Shown piece by piece: positions 1-10,265 of a stretch of 64,000 nucleotides of DNA. How positions within the stretch are numbered: position 1 is the first letter of the stretch; every line of letters starts with the position of its first letter. The stretch covers positions 620,001-684,000 of the forward strand of contig NZ_FOFM01000002.1 of the NCBI RefSeq assembly GCF_900110875.1, written 5' to 3'. Origin of the DNA: Pseudovibrio axinellae. GTDB lineage: Bacteria > Pseudomonadota > Alphaproteobacteria > Rhizobiales > Stappiaceae. The position numbers and the translations under genes are program-made. Below the pieces are notes generated by a model. That model had not been told where the DNA came from. It did no database searches and worked only from the letters and a program-made list of their open reading frames with translations.

Positions 1-717
1 TTCCTGCCGTGCTGCCCTCTTTTTTGCTAAAAGCAATTCAACGCGGTGGCGCTCCTCTGCCATCTGTGCCGCCCCACTACGAATCCGGTTGCGCTCCGCT
101 TCAATTTTTCCTCTAAGTCGCGACAATTCAGTAAGGTCGCTTGCCAAGGCCTCCGCTTCGATCCGCACTTCTGGCATGATCGAATTCAACAAAATTGCAC
201 TCCGCACGGCTCCAAGAGCATCTTGTGGACGCACCACCATTGCAGGTGGCGGGCGATGACCAATCCGTTGCAGAGCACTTAAAACCTCGGCTAATACACC
301 TTTGCGTTCATTCAGTGACACGCGGACAGATTGTTCGTTTTTTCTGTGTCTGCTTAGGCGTGCTTCCGTCGCTTCCAGTTGGTTTTCTAGCTTTTTAATG
401 CGTTCACCAGTGCGGATAAGTTCGCCGCTCAGGCTTTCCCCATCTCGCTCCAGTGCCCGAATGGACCGCTGAATTTCCTCGCGCTTCTCTTTGGAAAGGG
501 AGATGGTTTCGTTCAGCTCGCGAAGCTCCTGCTTCCGCATTTCCCTCATAGTTGCGGCGGCCTGATCTTCGTCGGCCTTATCGCTATCTTCGATTTTGAA
601 GGAAATGTTGGTCAGTTTTTGCGCAGTACTATGCAGCGGCAGGGAAAGAACACCTGCATGAAACAAGGCAATGCCTGTTACTAACTGGAGGATCAGGTTT
701 CCTCTAAAACGCAACAA
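1..717 (-). CDS. EnvC-like murein hydrolase activator, N-terminal part (cut by window edge)
   Basis: The frame stays open to base 1, giving 239 residues without a stop, so the C-terminus lies outside the window. A TTG start at 717 (or the adjacent TTG at 714) follows GGGAG by five bases and begins a signal-like stretch (LILQLVTGIALF). An ATG or GTG start is not available before the hydrophobic segment. The rest is a charged coiled coil rich in Glu, Lys, Arg and Gln, including RPPPAMVVRPQDAL, a segment typical of alphaproteobacterial EnvC/M23 proteins that sit beside rlmH. Members of this family carry a degenerate LytM (M23) domain at the C-terminus and activate septal amidases in the periplasm. 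That domain is not visible here, so the identity rests on the coiled coil and gene context. Confidence 0.75.
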   Translation of the reverse strand, partial: MLRFRGNLILQLVTGIALFHAGVLSLPLHSTAQKLTNISFKIEDSDKADEDQAAATMREMRKQELRELNETISLSKEKREEIQRSIRALERDGESLSGELIRTGERIKKLENQLEATEARLSRHRKNEQSVRVSLNERKGVLAEVLSALQRIGHRPPPAMVVRPQDALGAVRSAILLNSIMPEVRIEAEALASDLTELSRLRGKIEAERNRIRSGAAQMAEERHRVELLLAKKRAARQE

Positions 718-1273
718 CTGAACTCCCAAAGTGCAGCAACGGGAACGAAACTGACTTCCAACTAAAAAGGATGTAGGCCTGTGCTCTCAAATTGCAGAGG
801 AACAGCCTTATAATAAACGCTGAGGATAATGCAGCGACAGCGTTAAGGAAGAGTCAACCACGTTTGAAGGCTTAGCGACTTCCCCTGGAAACATCAAGCG
901 AGTGCGCGCGCTTCAGAAGAACAAGGCCACTGAAAGAGCTCAAAATGTAAGTGTCATAAATTGACGACGCGTCACGAGGAAGCCCTGGCTTTGTCGTGGT
1001 AATAGGCGTGCTGATCGGCAACCCATTGGTCTTTGCGTTTATCATAAAGATCAAGAAATTTCTCGTCTTGGTCCATAGGCATATACGGGTAATCGCCTGC
1101 AGCCGTAAAGTTGGTTAGCTAGGAGTAATGGATAAAACTTGACTAAGAACCGAACCCAGGCACGCCGCCATAGGGTAGTAGGCTCGGGCATCCTTCTCAA
1201 ATAAGCACAAATGTCAACGCAGACCAAAAGCTGGTAAATGGCAAGGTTTAGCCCACTGACGCCATTTCGAGAG
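718..1273. other. Gene-poor stretch with decayed coding sequence
   Basis: No intact gene is supported. On the minus strand several short, coding-like segments lie in different frames and are broken by stops. Examples are a piece containing ARAYYPMAACLGSVLSQVL near 1120-1190 and a piece ending DKRKDQWVADQHAYYHDKA that stops near 970. The pattern suggests a gene that has lost its frame after insertion beside the glycosyltransferase, but the family cannot be named. Chance open stretches remain possible. Confidence 0.35.
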
Positions 1274-2455
1274 CTACGAGGGCTCTCGAACTTTTGCCAA
1301 ATGAGGAAATGCCGTCTCGCAGGCTGTGTTGAGGTCTTTGTGTAAGCTATGCTTATCAGAGGAAACGGGAGATATTGCCTCTCTGTCACTCTTCCAACTT
1401 GTACTCATAGCTCTGAAATGAAACAGTTTTGAAGTCTTCAAATAGGGCTTTTGACGAGTGAAGAACGGGTGCAACCAAGCTGCGTATTTAGGTTCTGGTC
1501 TGACCCCATGGGCCTTAAACTGAATGCTCTTAGGAATTCTGGAAGGAGCAGCAACCCATTTGCGATGCGTTTCTTTCGGTGGGTCCATCGTATGCTGGAA
1601 CATATGGTGACGACGATCACCCAGTGTCTTTAGTTGGCTTTGATCTGTCTGCGTTACAGGTTCAACCCAGACACCGGGTATTAAGAAATAACCGAGGAAA
1701 CTCTTTTTAAGTCCGTCAAAAATAGATTTTCCATCTTGGCAAACGACGAATTCGTCGACGTCGCAAAACAAAAGCGCTTCAGAGGGCTGAACGTACTTCC
1801 AGCGAAGGAGTTGAAGCAACGAACGCTGAAGGAATTTTACTGCGTGGAGTTTGGGTGGACCATATTTAAACGGTGCATGAACAATTTCAACGCTGATTTT
1901 CAAGTTCTCTTGCAAGATGGCTTGGTGAATATCATCTGCGTGTGCAGGGTCTTCACTGTTCTCAAACAGGACAAGGGCATCGACACCATGGTTAGTGACA
2001 TGAAACCTCAGCCAGTCCAAAATCCATGGAACAGGTGTGTCTTTACAAAGCGTCGAAAGTACACGTTTGCCCTTGAAGTCTCTGGAAGGATTTGGAGAAA
2101 CCTCAAGTTGTCCGTGTGTTCCGTTTATCTCAACATCAATGACAGCGATTTCCTGATCAGGTGAAACCTTGATCCAGACTTCATGGACTTGTTTGAGCTT
2201 TCTGTGTCTTGCACGAAGCAGCTTGTCGCCCTGAAAGAACTTTGCTTTGAGTAATTTTTCCTCAAACCCGAGCGGCTTCGGTCCGACCATAATAATATGC
2301 CGACCATCATGTGACCTAAAGACATCATAAAACAATGTCGAGGCATCAAATGTGTCTCGATAATTTGAAGCTTCATGTCCTTTCAAATCCGGAAAAACTC
2401 GTTTTAAACCATAGGGCTCGAGATAAACGGTTCGATCGCGTAGTTTTGTCAGCAT
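1274..2455 (-). CDS. GT92-like (DUF23-type) glycosyltransferase
   Basis: The 393-residue protein resembles family 92 glycosyltransferases and related GT2-like enzymes. It has a CDVDEF segment near residues 231-236, which supplies the acidic metal/nucleotide-sugar motif. A late LFHFRAMSTSWKSDR segment near 344-358 matches the conserved HFR...W block of these enzymes. WILDWLRFHVTNHGVD near 144-159 fits the start of the catalytic domain, where these proteins describe an actor at the same place. No signal peptide or membrane segment is seen, so it probably acts in the cytoplasm on a surface glycan. No clear ribosome site precedes the ATG. It lies between rlmH and the envC-like gene, which are usually adjacent, so it is probably an insertion. 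The sugar and acceptor are unknown. Confidence 0.7.
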   Translation of the reverse strand: MLTKLRDRTVYLEPYGLKRVFPDLKGHEASNYRDTFDASTLFYDVFRSHDGRHIIMVGPKPLGFEEKLLKAKFFQGDKLLRARHRKLKQVHEVWIKVSPDQEIAVIDVEINGTHGQLEVSPNPSRDFKGKRVLSTLCKDTPVPWILDWLRFHVTNHGVDALVLFENSEDPAHADDIHQAILQENLKISVEIVHAPFKYGPPKLHAVKFLQRSLLQLLRWKYVQPSEALLFCDVDEFVVCQDGKSIFDGLKKSFLGYFLIPGVWVEPVTQTDQSQLKTLGDRRHHMFQHTMDPPKETHRKWVAAPSRIPKSIQFKAHGVRPEPKYAAWLHPFFTRQKPYLKTSKLFHFRAMSTSWKSDREAISPVSSDKHSLHKDLNTACETAFPHLAKVREPS

Positions 2456-2649
2456 CAGAAAAGAACTTTATTTGTAGGAAAGAGACTTAAATCTAACGAT
2501 GTTTCTATCTGTGATTGAGGATCTTAGATAGCCGAAATGAATGGACTTTGAGCTGTACCGGCCTCTAATCAACGGATTTCGAAAGTGCAGTTAGCGCAGG
2601 CAAAGTGAAGAGGGACCGAAACAAAACGTTCTCAAACAGCGCCACCACG

Positions 2650-3132
2650 CTACACGCGGTGGTACGGGTGCCCTGTGAGGATGGTAATAGCGCGGTAGAT
2701 TTGCTCGCCACACATAATGCGCACCAGTTGGTGCGGCCATGTCATGGAGCCAAGGGCGAGCTTTAGGTCAGCGCGTTGCAAAAGAGCTTGTCCATGCCCG
2801 TCTGCACCACCAATGGCGAGCACCACATCTGAGGTGCCCTGATCGGCCCAGTCACCAACCTTTTTGGCAAATACCTCACTGGAAAGGGCTTTGCCGTGCT
2901 CATCCAGCGCAATAAGGATCGCGCCAGAAGGAAGCGCATTGAGCAGGAGTTGCGCCTCTTCGTCTTTTCTGTCTTGCGTACGTGCTGCCCGGCTCTCCGA
3001 CAATTCAACCACAGACACTGAGGTGATGCCAACGGAGCGGCCCGCTTTACGGGCACGGTCCAGATAGCGCTCAAACATGTCCTTTTCCGCGCCGGCTTTC
3101 ATTTTGCCAACGCAGGCAATCGTGACTTTCAT
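2650..3132 (-). CDS. rlmH: 23S rRNA (pseudouridine1915-N3)-methyltransferase RlmH
   Basis: RlmH is a small SPOUT methyltransferase that methylates the pseudouridine at position 1915 in helix 69 of 23S rRNA using S-adenosylmethionine. The 160-residue protein begins MKVTIACVGK and ends YRAITILTGHPYHRV, both typical of the family. The knot region is present as VLAIGGADGHG, with the conserved SMTWPHQLVRIMCGEQIYRA block after it. The frame is open for 43 more codons upstream, but the ATG at 3132 is preceded by GGAG at the right distance and gives the usual family length. It lies just downstream of rsfS, as in many alphaproteobacteria, and both act on the large ribosomal subunit. Confidence 0.95.
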   Translation of the reverse strand: MKVTIACVGKMKAGAEKDMFERYLDRARKAGRSVGITSVSVVELSESRAARTQDRKDEEAQLLLNALPSGAILIALDEHGKALSSEVFAKKVGDWADQGTSDVVLAIGGADGHGQALLQRADLKLALGSMTWPHQLVRIMCGEQIYRAITILTGHPYHRV

Positions 3133-3289
3133 GAAGTCTCCGAGGGTCGAATGACGGTTATCCGTCAGGTCAGAAGAATAGGTGCAGCTAAGCCCACAAG
3201 AGCGCACAAAAACCCAAGCGCCCTCATTCCGAAAAATGGGCAGTTGAATTGTACTGCGCAAAATACCGGACCCTGCGAAAGGTCAGGTA

Positions 3290-3697
3290 TTATCCGATGA
3301 ACTGCGTTGGTGCAGTGCTATCCGCGGACCACATTTTCTCTATATTGTAGAAACTGCGGACTTCCGGGCGGAAAATGTGAATAATTGCATCACCGATATC
3401 GATGAGCACCCAGTCACAATGCGGCATGCCTTCAATACGGGCATTACCATAGCCTGCTTGTTTCAGATCACGCAGCAGATGGTCAGCAACAGCGCCAACA
3501 TGGCGATGTGAGCGGCCAGAAGCCACAACCATGTGGTCAGCCAATGCAGACTTGCCAGTTAGATCTAGAGATACGATCTCTTCAGCCTTGGAATCTTCAA
3601 GACTATTGATGATCAGTGCAAGCACGTCCCCGTCCTCGGGGGTGCCATGCGGTTGAAGAGGAGCGATGGTGTCCGTCCCTTCATGTTGAGTTGTCAT
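3290..3697 (-). CDS. rsfS: Ribosomal silencing factor RsfS
   Basis: RsfS (Iojap/DUF143) binds L14 on the large subunit and blocks subunit joining when nutrients are scarce. The core is clear: IINSLEDSKAEEIVSLDLTG, DHMVVASGRSHRHVGAVADH, HCDWVLIDIGDAIIHIFRPE and FYNIEKMW. The ATG at 3697 gives 135 residues, a normal length. ATGs at 3721 and 3772 are in frame and would add poorly conserved residues. No strong ribosome site separates these choices, so the start is uncertain. It sits between nadD and rlmH in the usual order. Confidence 0.92.
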   Translation of the reverse strand: MTTQHEGTDTIAPLQPHGTPEDGDVLALIINSLEDSKAEEIVSLDLTGKSALADHMVVASGRSHRHVGAVADHLLRDLKQAGYGNARIEGMPHCDWVLIDIGDAIIHIFRPEVRSFYNIEKMWSADSTAPTQFIG

Positions 3698-3857
3698 GGT
3701 CAGCTTAAGAGCCCTCGCCATGGTTAGAGATAAGCAGAATACATCTGCAGGGTGAAACAGCTTGAAATGCACAAACTCAAGCCTTCCGTCAAGAAGAATA
3801 CTCAGGTCCCTATGGCATTTTCAAGACACTTGTAGCTGCAAAAGGCGCAAGTTTCCC

Positions 3858-4517
3858 TCAGGCGTGTCCTCGTTTCCTCAGTAAAGTGGAAGAGGTTTCG
3901 TCCAGTGGGCCACGTAAAATGGTCCAGCAAGGGGCTTTGCGCTTTGGCAGCTGGCGTGCACTTTTCTCTTTTAGTTGAGCAAAGGCATACCTTTGGCAAA
4001 CGCGAGCGGAAAGGGACGAAAGGGTCGCCTTGGGCCGGTCAACAATTGCCAACGGCACCCCTTCTATAATGCTCTGCCAGTTTTGCCAATGGTGAAAATT
4101 GGAGAGATTGTCTGCGCCCATCACCCAAACAAAATTTAGGTTGGGCCGAATGCGCAACAAGCTGTGCAATGTGCTGGCTGTGTAAGAGGTGCCGAGCACC
4201 TTTTCAAAGGCCGTCACCTTCATGCGCGGGTGTTGAGCCAGCGCTTCCACCGCAGAAACGCGCTCTTCAAGTGAAGCCAGCTCACGGTGGGACTTAAGCG
4301 GATTACCGGGTGTCACGAGCCACCAAATCTGATCAAGAGCCAGCCGCCGAAGTGCCGTCTCCGCAACCATAAAGTGGCCGGGATGAGGGGGATTAAAGGA
4401 CCCGCCAAACAAACCGATGCGATTTCCGTCAGCTGCGTAGGGCAGGCGCATCCAAGAGGGAAGCACCTGTCCCAGTGTATCGTCATGCTCAATAATTTGC
4501 TGGTCGTTTAACGTCAT
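3858..4517 (-). CDS. nadD: Nicotinate-nucleotide adenylyltransferase NadD
   Basis: NadD transfers AMP from ATP to nicotinate mononucleotide, making deamido-NAD in NAD synthesis. The 219-residue protein has an extended N-terminus of about 30 residues, then the nucleotidyltransferase signature [15 protein letters not shown] with its HxGH site. Further family blocks are [21 protein letters not shown] and FHHWQNW. The last part is less conserved; an ISSTxLR-type ending is present as [10 protein letters not shown]. Its ATG overlaps the proA stop in an ATGA arrangement, so the two are translationally coupled. Confidence 0.93.
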   Translation of the reverse strand: MTLNDQQIIEHDDTLGQVLPSWMRLPYAADGNRIGLFGGSFNPPHPGHFMVAETALRRLALDQIWWLVTPGNPLKSHRELASLEERVSAVEALAQHPRMKVTAFEKVLGTSYTASTLHSLLRIRPNLNFVWVMGADNLSNFHHWQNWQSIIEGVPLAIVDRPKATLSSLSARVCQRYAFAQLKEKSARQLPKRKAPCWTILRGPLDETSSTLLRKRGHA

Positions 4518-5809
4518 GGGCGCGTTTGGCCGGTCCCGCGAACGACATATTTAAAGCTTGTCAGTTGCTCGACGCCAACCGGGCCACGCGCATGCATACG
4601 GCCCGTAGCAATACCGATTTCAGCGCCCATACCAAACTCGCCACCATCTGCAAACTGTGTGGATGCATTGTGAAGAACAATTGCTGAGTCAACTTGCGCA
4701 AAAAATTTGCGAACGGCAATTTGATCTTCAGTAATGATACAATCGGTATGATTGGACCCATATTCCCCGATGTGCTCAATTGCCTCATCCAGTCCGCTAA
4801 CAATCTTTACAGAGATGATGGCATCTTGATACTCAGTTGCCCAATCTTCCTCAGAAGCCGCATTTGCAGTTGGGCATAGCATCAGCACCTCTTCATCGCC
4901 CCTGATCTCGCAGCCTTTTTGTTGAAGGGCGGCAAGGATTGGAGGAAGGTGCGTCGCAACAACGGCTTCATCAACCAACAAGGTCTCTGCAGCACCACAC
5001 ACTCCGGTGCGTCGAAGCTTAGAGTTCGTGACAATGTCGATCGCCTTGTCGAGGTCCGCTTTCTTGTCGACGAAGATGTGGACCAGTCCTTCAAGGTGAG
5101 CAAACACAGGCACGCGTGCTTCATCTTGCACACGCGCGACAAGGCTTCGTCCGCCTCGTGGAATGATGACGTCCAGATTGCCGTTCAAACCTTTAAGCAT
5201 CTCGCCGACAGCGGCGCGGTCTTTAATCGGCACAATTTGAATAACATCAACCGGCAGGCCAGCTTCCGCCAAGCCGCTTTGCAGGGCTTTATGGATTACA
5301 ACATTGGAGTTGATTGTGTCGGAGCCGCCGCGCAAAATAACAGCGTTGCCTGCCTTCAGGCACAAAGCGCCTGCATCAGCCGTTACATTTGGGCGGCTTT
5401 CGTAAATCACACCGATCACGCCAAGAGGTGTGCGAATACGCGAAATATCCAAGCCGTTTGGGCGGGTCCACTGCGCGATGCTGCTGCCGACAGGGTCGTC
5501 CAGCTTCGCAATATCTTCCAGAGCGCAAGCAATGGCCTCAACGCGCTCTTCGTTAAGTGTTCCGCGATCTATAAAGGAATCCAGTTGGCCATTGGCCTTC
5601 ATCAGATCCAGATCCTGGGCATTTGCGCTGAGAATTTCGGGGGTTGCAGCGCGAATGGCAGCAGCCATCGCCGTCAAGCCTGTGTTCTTTTGGCTTGTCG
5701 GGGCAGTTGCAAGAACACGCGCTGCTACGCGTGCTTTCTTGCCTATGTTTGCCATCAGGTCACGAACGTCCACATCGCTCGTATTTGCTGTTTCAGAAGT
5801 ATTCAGCAT
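4514..5809 (-). CDS. proA: Gamma-glutamyl phosphate reductase ProA
   Basis: ProA reduces gamma-glutamyl phosphate with NADPH to glutamate semialdehyde, the second step of proline synthesis. The aldehyde-dehydrogenase-fold protein shows [28 protein letters not shown], the catalytic-cysteine segment [13 protein letters not shown], and a C-terminal block [21 protein letters not shown] typical of ProA. The ATG at 5809 is preceded by AAGGG about eight bases upstream and gives 431 residues. An in-frame start at 5848 has no ribosome site. It follows proB and overlaps nadD, so proline and NAD genes probably share a transcript. Confidence 0.95.
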   Translation of the reverse strand: MLNTSETANTSDVDVRDLMANIGKKARVAARVLATAPTSQKNTGLTAMAAAIRAATPEILSANAQDLDLMKANGQLDSFIDRGTLNEERVEAIACALEDIAKLDDPVGSSIAQWTRPNGLDISRIRTPLGVIGVIYESRPNVTADAGALCLKAGNAVILRGGSDTINSNVVIHKALQSGLAEAGLPVDVIQIVPIKDRAAVGEMLKGLNGNLDVIIPRGGRSLVARVQDEARVPVFAHLEGLVHIFVDKKADLDKAIDIVTNSKLRRTGVCGAAETLLVDEAVVATHLPPILAALQQKGCEIRGDEEVLMLCPTANAASEEDWATEYQDAIISVKIVSGLDEAIEHIGEYGSNHTDCIITEDQIAVRKFFAQVDSAIVLHNASTQFADGGEFGMGAEIGIATGRMHARGPVGVEQLTSFKYVVRGTGQTRP

Positions 5810-5860
5810 CTGCAAAACCCTTAAGTCATTGCGGGTTGAGCGCGTCAACCCAAACAGTTT

Positions 5861-6990
5861 CTATGATTTATCCAAATCAGATGTAGACAGAACAAGGTCA
5901 TCGGTATGGATCATTTCGGCCCGCCCCGCGTAGCCTATAATCGCTGCGATTTCTTTGCTGTTGCGCCCGGTGATTAAAGACGCCTCTGCATAATCGTAGG
6001 CAACAAGCCCGCGACCAACATCATGACCGGCGTCATCCAAAATGCGCACGGCATCGCCGCGTGTAAATGTGCCTTCAACCTTGGTCACACCAGCAGGGAG
6101 TAAGCTTTTGCCAGCTTTTACAGCTTTCAAAGCGCCAGCATCCAGTTGCACGCTGCCATGAGGTTTCAGATGACCACTGATCCACGTCTTGCGTGCACGT
6201 GATGGAGAGGAGGGCGCTGGAAACCAGGTCGCCCGTGCTCCGTTCTCAATGGCATCCAGAGGGTTCATGGTCTTGCCGCTGGAAATAATCATGGTCGTTC
6301 CGGCAGATTGAGCAATCTTGGCAGCATCAATCTTGGTTTTCATACCGCCAGAGGAGAACGCTGAGCCAGCAGCGCCAGCCATCGCTTCAATCTCCTGCGT
6401 TACCTGAGGAATTTCCGGCAAAAAGATCGCATTCGGGTTCTGCTGAGGGGCTGCGGTGTAAAGCCCGTCCACATCAGAAAGCAATACCAGCAGGTCAGCA
6501 CTCGCCATCGTCGCCACGCGGGCACCAAGACGATCATTGTCGCCATAGCGGATTTCCGATGTGGCGACACTGTCGTTCTCGTTGATAATTGGCACCGCAC
6601 CCATTTTCAGCAAAGTACCAATAGTCTCACGCGCATTGAGATAACGTCGGCGTTCCTCAGTATCTCCAAGCGTCAACAGGATCTGACCGGCGGTCAGACC
6701 CCGAATATCGAGAATTTCAGAGTAAGCCTGAGCAAGTGCAATCTGGCCAACGGAAGCGGCGGCTTGCGCCTGCTCCAACTTCAACGGACCAGAGGGTAAA
6801 CCCAACACGCCACGACCAAGAGCAATGGAGCCAGAGGAAACAACCAGCACTTCTTTCCCAGCTTCGGAAAGAGCCTGCAGATCGTCTGCCAAAGATTCCA
6901 GCCACTCTCGTTTCAACCGGCCATTTTCAACCAAAAGGGCCGAGCCGATCTTAACCGTGATGCGTTTGTAGTCGCTCAGACTTCGAGCCA

Positions 6991-6991
<1 letters not shown>
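5861..6991 (-). CDS. proB: Glutamate 5-kinase ProB
   Basis: ProB phosphorylates glutamate with ATP to gamma-glutamyl phosphate, the first and normally proline-inhibited step of proline synthesis. The amino-acid-kinase domain covers roughly residues 8-260, with [28 protein letters not shown] and [15 protein letters not shown]-terminal PUA domain (about 275-370) is also visible ([24 protein letters not shown]). The ATG at 6991 shares a base with the obgE stop (TAATG). An upstream GTG at 7003 would overlap obgE more and would sit directly against the GAGGAG site, so it is less likely. Order obgE-proB-proA is conserved in this group. Confidence 0.95.
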
Positions 6992-8088
<1,097 letters not shown>

Positions 8089-8193
8089 CTATTGCCGTGG
8101 AGCCAAGTCTACAACGGCAAATCTGGCTAATTTTATTGCTATTCGGGCCAATAATTTGCGTTGTTAATGCAAGTTTGTTGGGTGTGGGAATAA

Positions 8194-8232
8194 CCAAAAG
8201 GCCCGCAATCCTGTCGGATCACAAGCCTTTTA
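8194..8232 (-). terminator. Hairpin between GNAT gene and obgE
   Basis: AAAAGGC (8196-8202) pairs with GCCTTTT (8225-8231), and an inner ATCC/GGAT pair extends the stem. On the minus strand it lies just after the GNAT stop and ends in CCTTTTGG, a short U-run. It probably ends GNAT transcription before obgE. The U-run is short, so read-through is possible. Confidence 0.55.
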
Positions 8233-8256
8233 AAGTTCTTTTGGAAGCGATTTTCT

Positions 8257-8802
8257 TTAAGCGGCGATCGCCTGCATAGACTGCCAGCGATCTTTCGTCA
8301 GCGTAACAGTCGTGTAGTCCATCTCTATATCACCGCGCGCCCGGTTTTTTTCTTTGGTCTCACCTGTGATCTCAAAACCGTTCTTTTGAAGCACATTCAA
8401 AGATTTTGGATTGATGGTGAACAAGCCGGTGTTCATGGCCAATGCATTCATGCGATTAAACACATAATTGCATATCATATTAGTTGCCTCACTCGCATAG
8501 CCCTTGCCCCATGCTGACTTGGCCAGCCAATAGCCAAGGTGCGGGGTGGTGGAGACATTGCGAATGCCAATAACGCCAACCAGACCTTCACCGTTGTCGA
8601 TGACCCAGTTGATCTCTTCACTGTGCGGCGTGGTGCGGCAGTGGTCAAACCACCACTCGCCGTCATCCTTGGTGTAAGGGTGCGGAACAACGGTAAGCAT
8701 CTTGCTTACGTCGAAGTCATTTAGAAACGCGTTGTGAACGTCAAAATCGCTTTCGCGGAAATCCCTAAGGATCAAGCGCTCGGATTGCAGCTCCGGGAAC
8801 AT
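8257..8802 (-). CDS. RimJ/RimL-type GNAT N-acetyltransferase
   Basis: This 181-residue single-domain acetyltransferase transfers acetyl from acetyl-CoA to an amine. The N-terminus MFPELQSERLILRDFRESD is the standard opening of the RimJ/RimL branch (Acetyltransf_3). The acetyl-CoA loop is WGKGYASEA near 99-107, and the late NVLQKNGFEITGET block carries the conserved GF. It resembles the 13133-13681 gene closely (MLTVVPxPYTxxDGEWW is shared), so it is an outlying member of the array. A decayed copy lies directly upstream. Substrate unknown. Confidence 0.88.
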   Translation of the reverse strand: MFPELQSERLILRDFRESDFDVHNAFLNDFDVSKMLTVVPHPYTKDDGEWWFDHCRTTPHSEEINWVIDNGEGLVGVIGIRNVSTTPHLGYWLAKSAWGKGYASEATNMICNYVFNRMNALAMNTGLFTINPKSLNVLQKNGFEITGETKEKNRARGDIEMDYTTVTLTKDRWQSMQAIAA

Positions 8803-8879
8803 TATTATCTCTTCTTATTCTTCTTGAAGCACTTGCCGCGATAGGGCGACAAGACTCTTTTTCATTCCAAGGAGATAAT

Positions 8880-9263
8880 GGGAGGCTGCTCTATTACCGC
8901 GAGCGCGGCTTTGTTTGCACTCTTCGCCAACTATCTCAACACCAAGCTTTGTTAAGATCCGTTGAGACACCGACTCTCATATAGCATGCCGGCCCGAAGA
9001 CGCTGTCGATCAGTCATATGGAAGATATAGTACAAAGCTGTTGCCGCAGCTTCGCTCATATATCCTTCGCCCTAAAGGGGCTTAGCCAGCCTAAAACCGA
9101 AAGTCGCTGAACGGCGTAACGTGTTCGCGCCAATCGTGCCCGTTAAGCTGGTTCCACCATCAACAAACCCATATCCGCTTATGACGGAACTGTCGGTTGC
9201 TGAGATCAATCCATGCCTGGACCCTGTCCTCAATACGTAAGGAAGAGCTGCAAGCATTAGCAT
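8880..9263 (-). pseudogene. Decayed GNAT acetyltransferase copy
   Basis: No frame is open throughout, but the pieces appear in the same order as in neighbouring GNAT genes. LTGTIG...FGFRLAKP (frame of 9072-9263) matches their LSGTISIR...IGYWLAEP. GEGYMSEAAATALYYIF near 9010-9072 matches GKGYMSEAAEAVVNYCF. RILTKLGVEIVGEE with SRARGN near 8893-8961 matches NVLQKNGFEITGET...RARGD. At least two frame changes and several stops separate them. The N-terminal third is not recognisable. Confidence 0.75.
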
Positions 9264-9704
9264 CTTTGGAGATATTAAAATCCGAAAGGAACTCTAAAAG
9301 CTTGGCGGCTCACTATCTCGGCGAGCATGCAATTGCAAGCGATTAGGCCATATTATCGGAAATATTTTCCAAAGACTGAAGAATTTTTTATGTAAAATAT
9401 CAGTTGGAGGTTAAGGATATGATTTGGTGATGTGGAGTCCGGCTCTCGCTGTAAAGGGCGCCTACTCATAGAAAACTAGTAAGAATGTCGGGGCTCAGGC
9501 AGTTATGCGCAAGAAAAAATGATAAATTTCGATTTATATGGACCTTTTGGCTTTACTTACCCGAAAATTTATGTCATTCGCTTCCTCGAGTAATGATTAT
9601 CGACACCCTGTCTCCTTTTATTAGGCGTCAGCGCACTCGATTTTGCACTGCCGCTATAGTGTTGCCGCATACTGCGGGAGACACGACAACTAGGAGATAC
9701 CACG
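9264..9704. other. Intergenic, AT-rich; cspA leader at right end
   Basis: No gene is supported on either strand. The right end holds the cold-shock leader, with AGGAG about eight bases before the cspA ATG. A long untranslated leader is common for cold-shock mRNAs, but I cannot place the promoter with confidence. Confidence 0.5.
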
Positions 9705-9911
9705 ATGGCCAAAGGCACCGTGAAATGGTTCAACAGCACTAAAGGTTTCGGTTTTATTGCACCTGAAGATGGCAGCAACGATGTATTCGTTCACATCTCT
9801 GCAGTAGAGCGCTCTGGTCTTTCTACACTGGCTGATGGCCAGGATGTAACTTACGACCTGGAAACAGGCCGTGATGGCCGCGCAAGCGCTATCAACCTCG
9901 AAACCGTATAA
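9705..9911 (+). CDS. Cold-shock protein (CspA family)
   Basis: The 68-residue protein is a single OB-fold cold-shock domain that binds RNA or single-stranded DNA. MAKGTVKWFNSTKGFGFIAP carries the RNP1 motif KGFGFI, and DVFVHISAVERSGL carries RNP2 (VFVH). It is monocistronic: a good terminator follows within 25 bases, and the next gene is over 300 bases away. Several paralogues are usual in such genomes, so no specific gene number is assigned. Confidence 0.96.
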   Translation: MAKGTVKWFNSTKGFGFIAPEDGSNDVFVHISAVERSGLSTLADGQDVTYDLETGRDGRASAINLETV

Positions 9912-9932
9912 TTCGAGCTGTTAAAATTTAAG

Positions 9933-9962
9933 AAAGAGCGCAGCAATGCGCTCTTTTTTTTG
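9933..9962 (+). terminator. Rho-independent terminator of the cold-shock gene
   Basis: A perfect ten-pair stem, AAAGAGCGCA (9933-9942) with TGCGCTCTTT (9947-9956), closes a GCAA tetraloop and runs into T residues. It starts about 20 bases after the cold-shock stop. Confidence 0.93.
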
Positions 9963-10227
9963 TGCCAATTTTCTGAGTTTGGCCTGTTTCAAGCTATTTA
10001 TGATCAAAGCTAGGTCTTGCCCTTAGGATCTGGCCGGTAGTTCAAGCCCTGCTGCTGCGCTACATAATACCCCCAAGCCCCCGGCTGCTAAAACCTCAAA
10101 CGTAACCTTTAGTGTTCGCGTTGTTTGATTGGCCTTGATGAAGGGCGATCAGCCTTTCTCTCATGCTTCCTGCTATCCATTGCCACCTGGTGTCCTTTAG
10201 TGACATTGGTTAGAGTCTACGATAAGA

Positions 10228-10239
10228 TACGGTACCGTA
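10228..10239. promoter_or_regulatory. Palindromic operator upstream of tetR
   Basis: TACGGTACCGTA is a perfect 12-base palindrome 26 bases before the TetR start. Its half-site TACGGTAC recurs in the large palindrome before the OsmC gene, so it is probably the same repressor's site and would allow autoregulation. Binding is inferred. Confidence 0.6.
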
Positions 10240-10265
10240 CTTAATTGTAGAGATGGACATATGGA

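Noticed and set aside
1051-1389. Minus-strand 112-codon frame overlapping the end of the glycosyltransferase
   Set aside because: Its first part is out of frame with a better-supported gene, and its second part competes with coding-like segments in other frames; decayed DNA is a better reading.
4919-5824. Plus-strand open frame of 301 codons opposite proA
   Set aside because: It lies wholly antisense to the clearly conserved proA; its own sequence resembles no family and has no ribosome site.
9072-9263. Minus-strand 63-codon frame as a separate gene
   Set aside because: It is better explained as one piece of the decayed GNAT copy.
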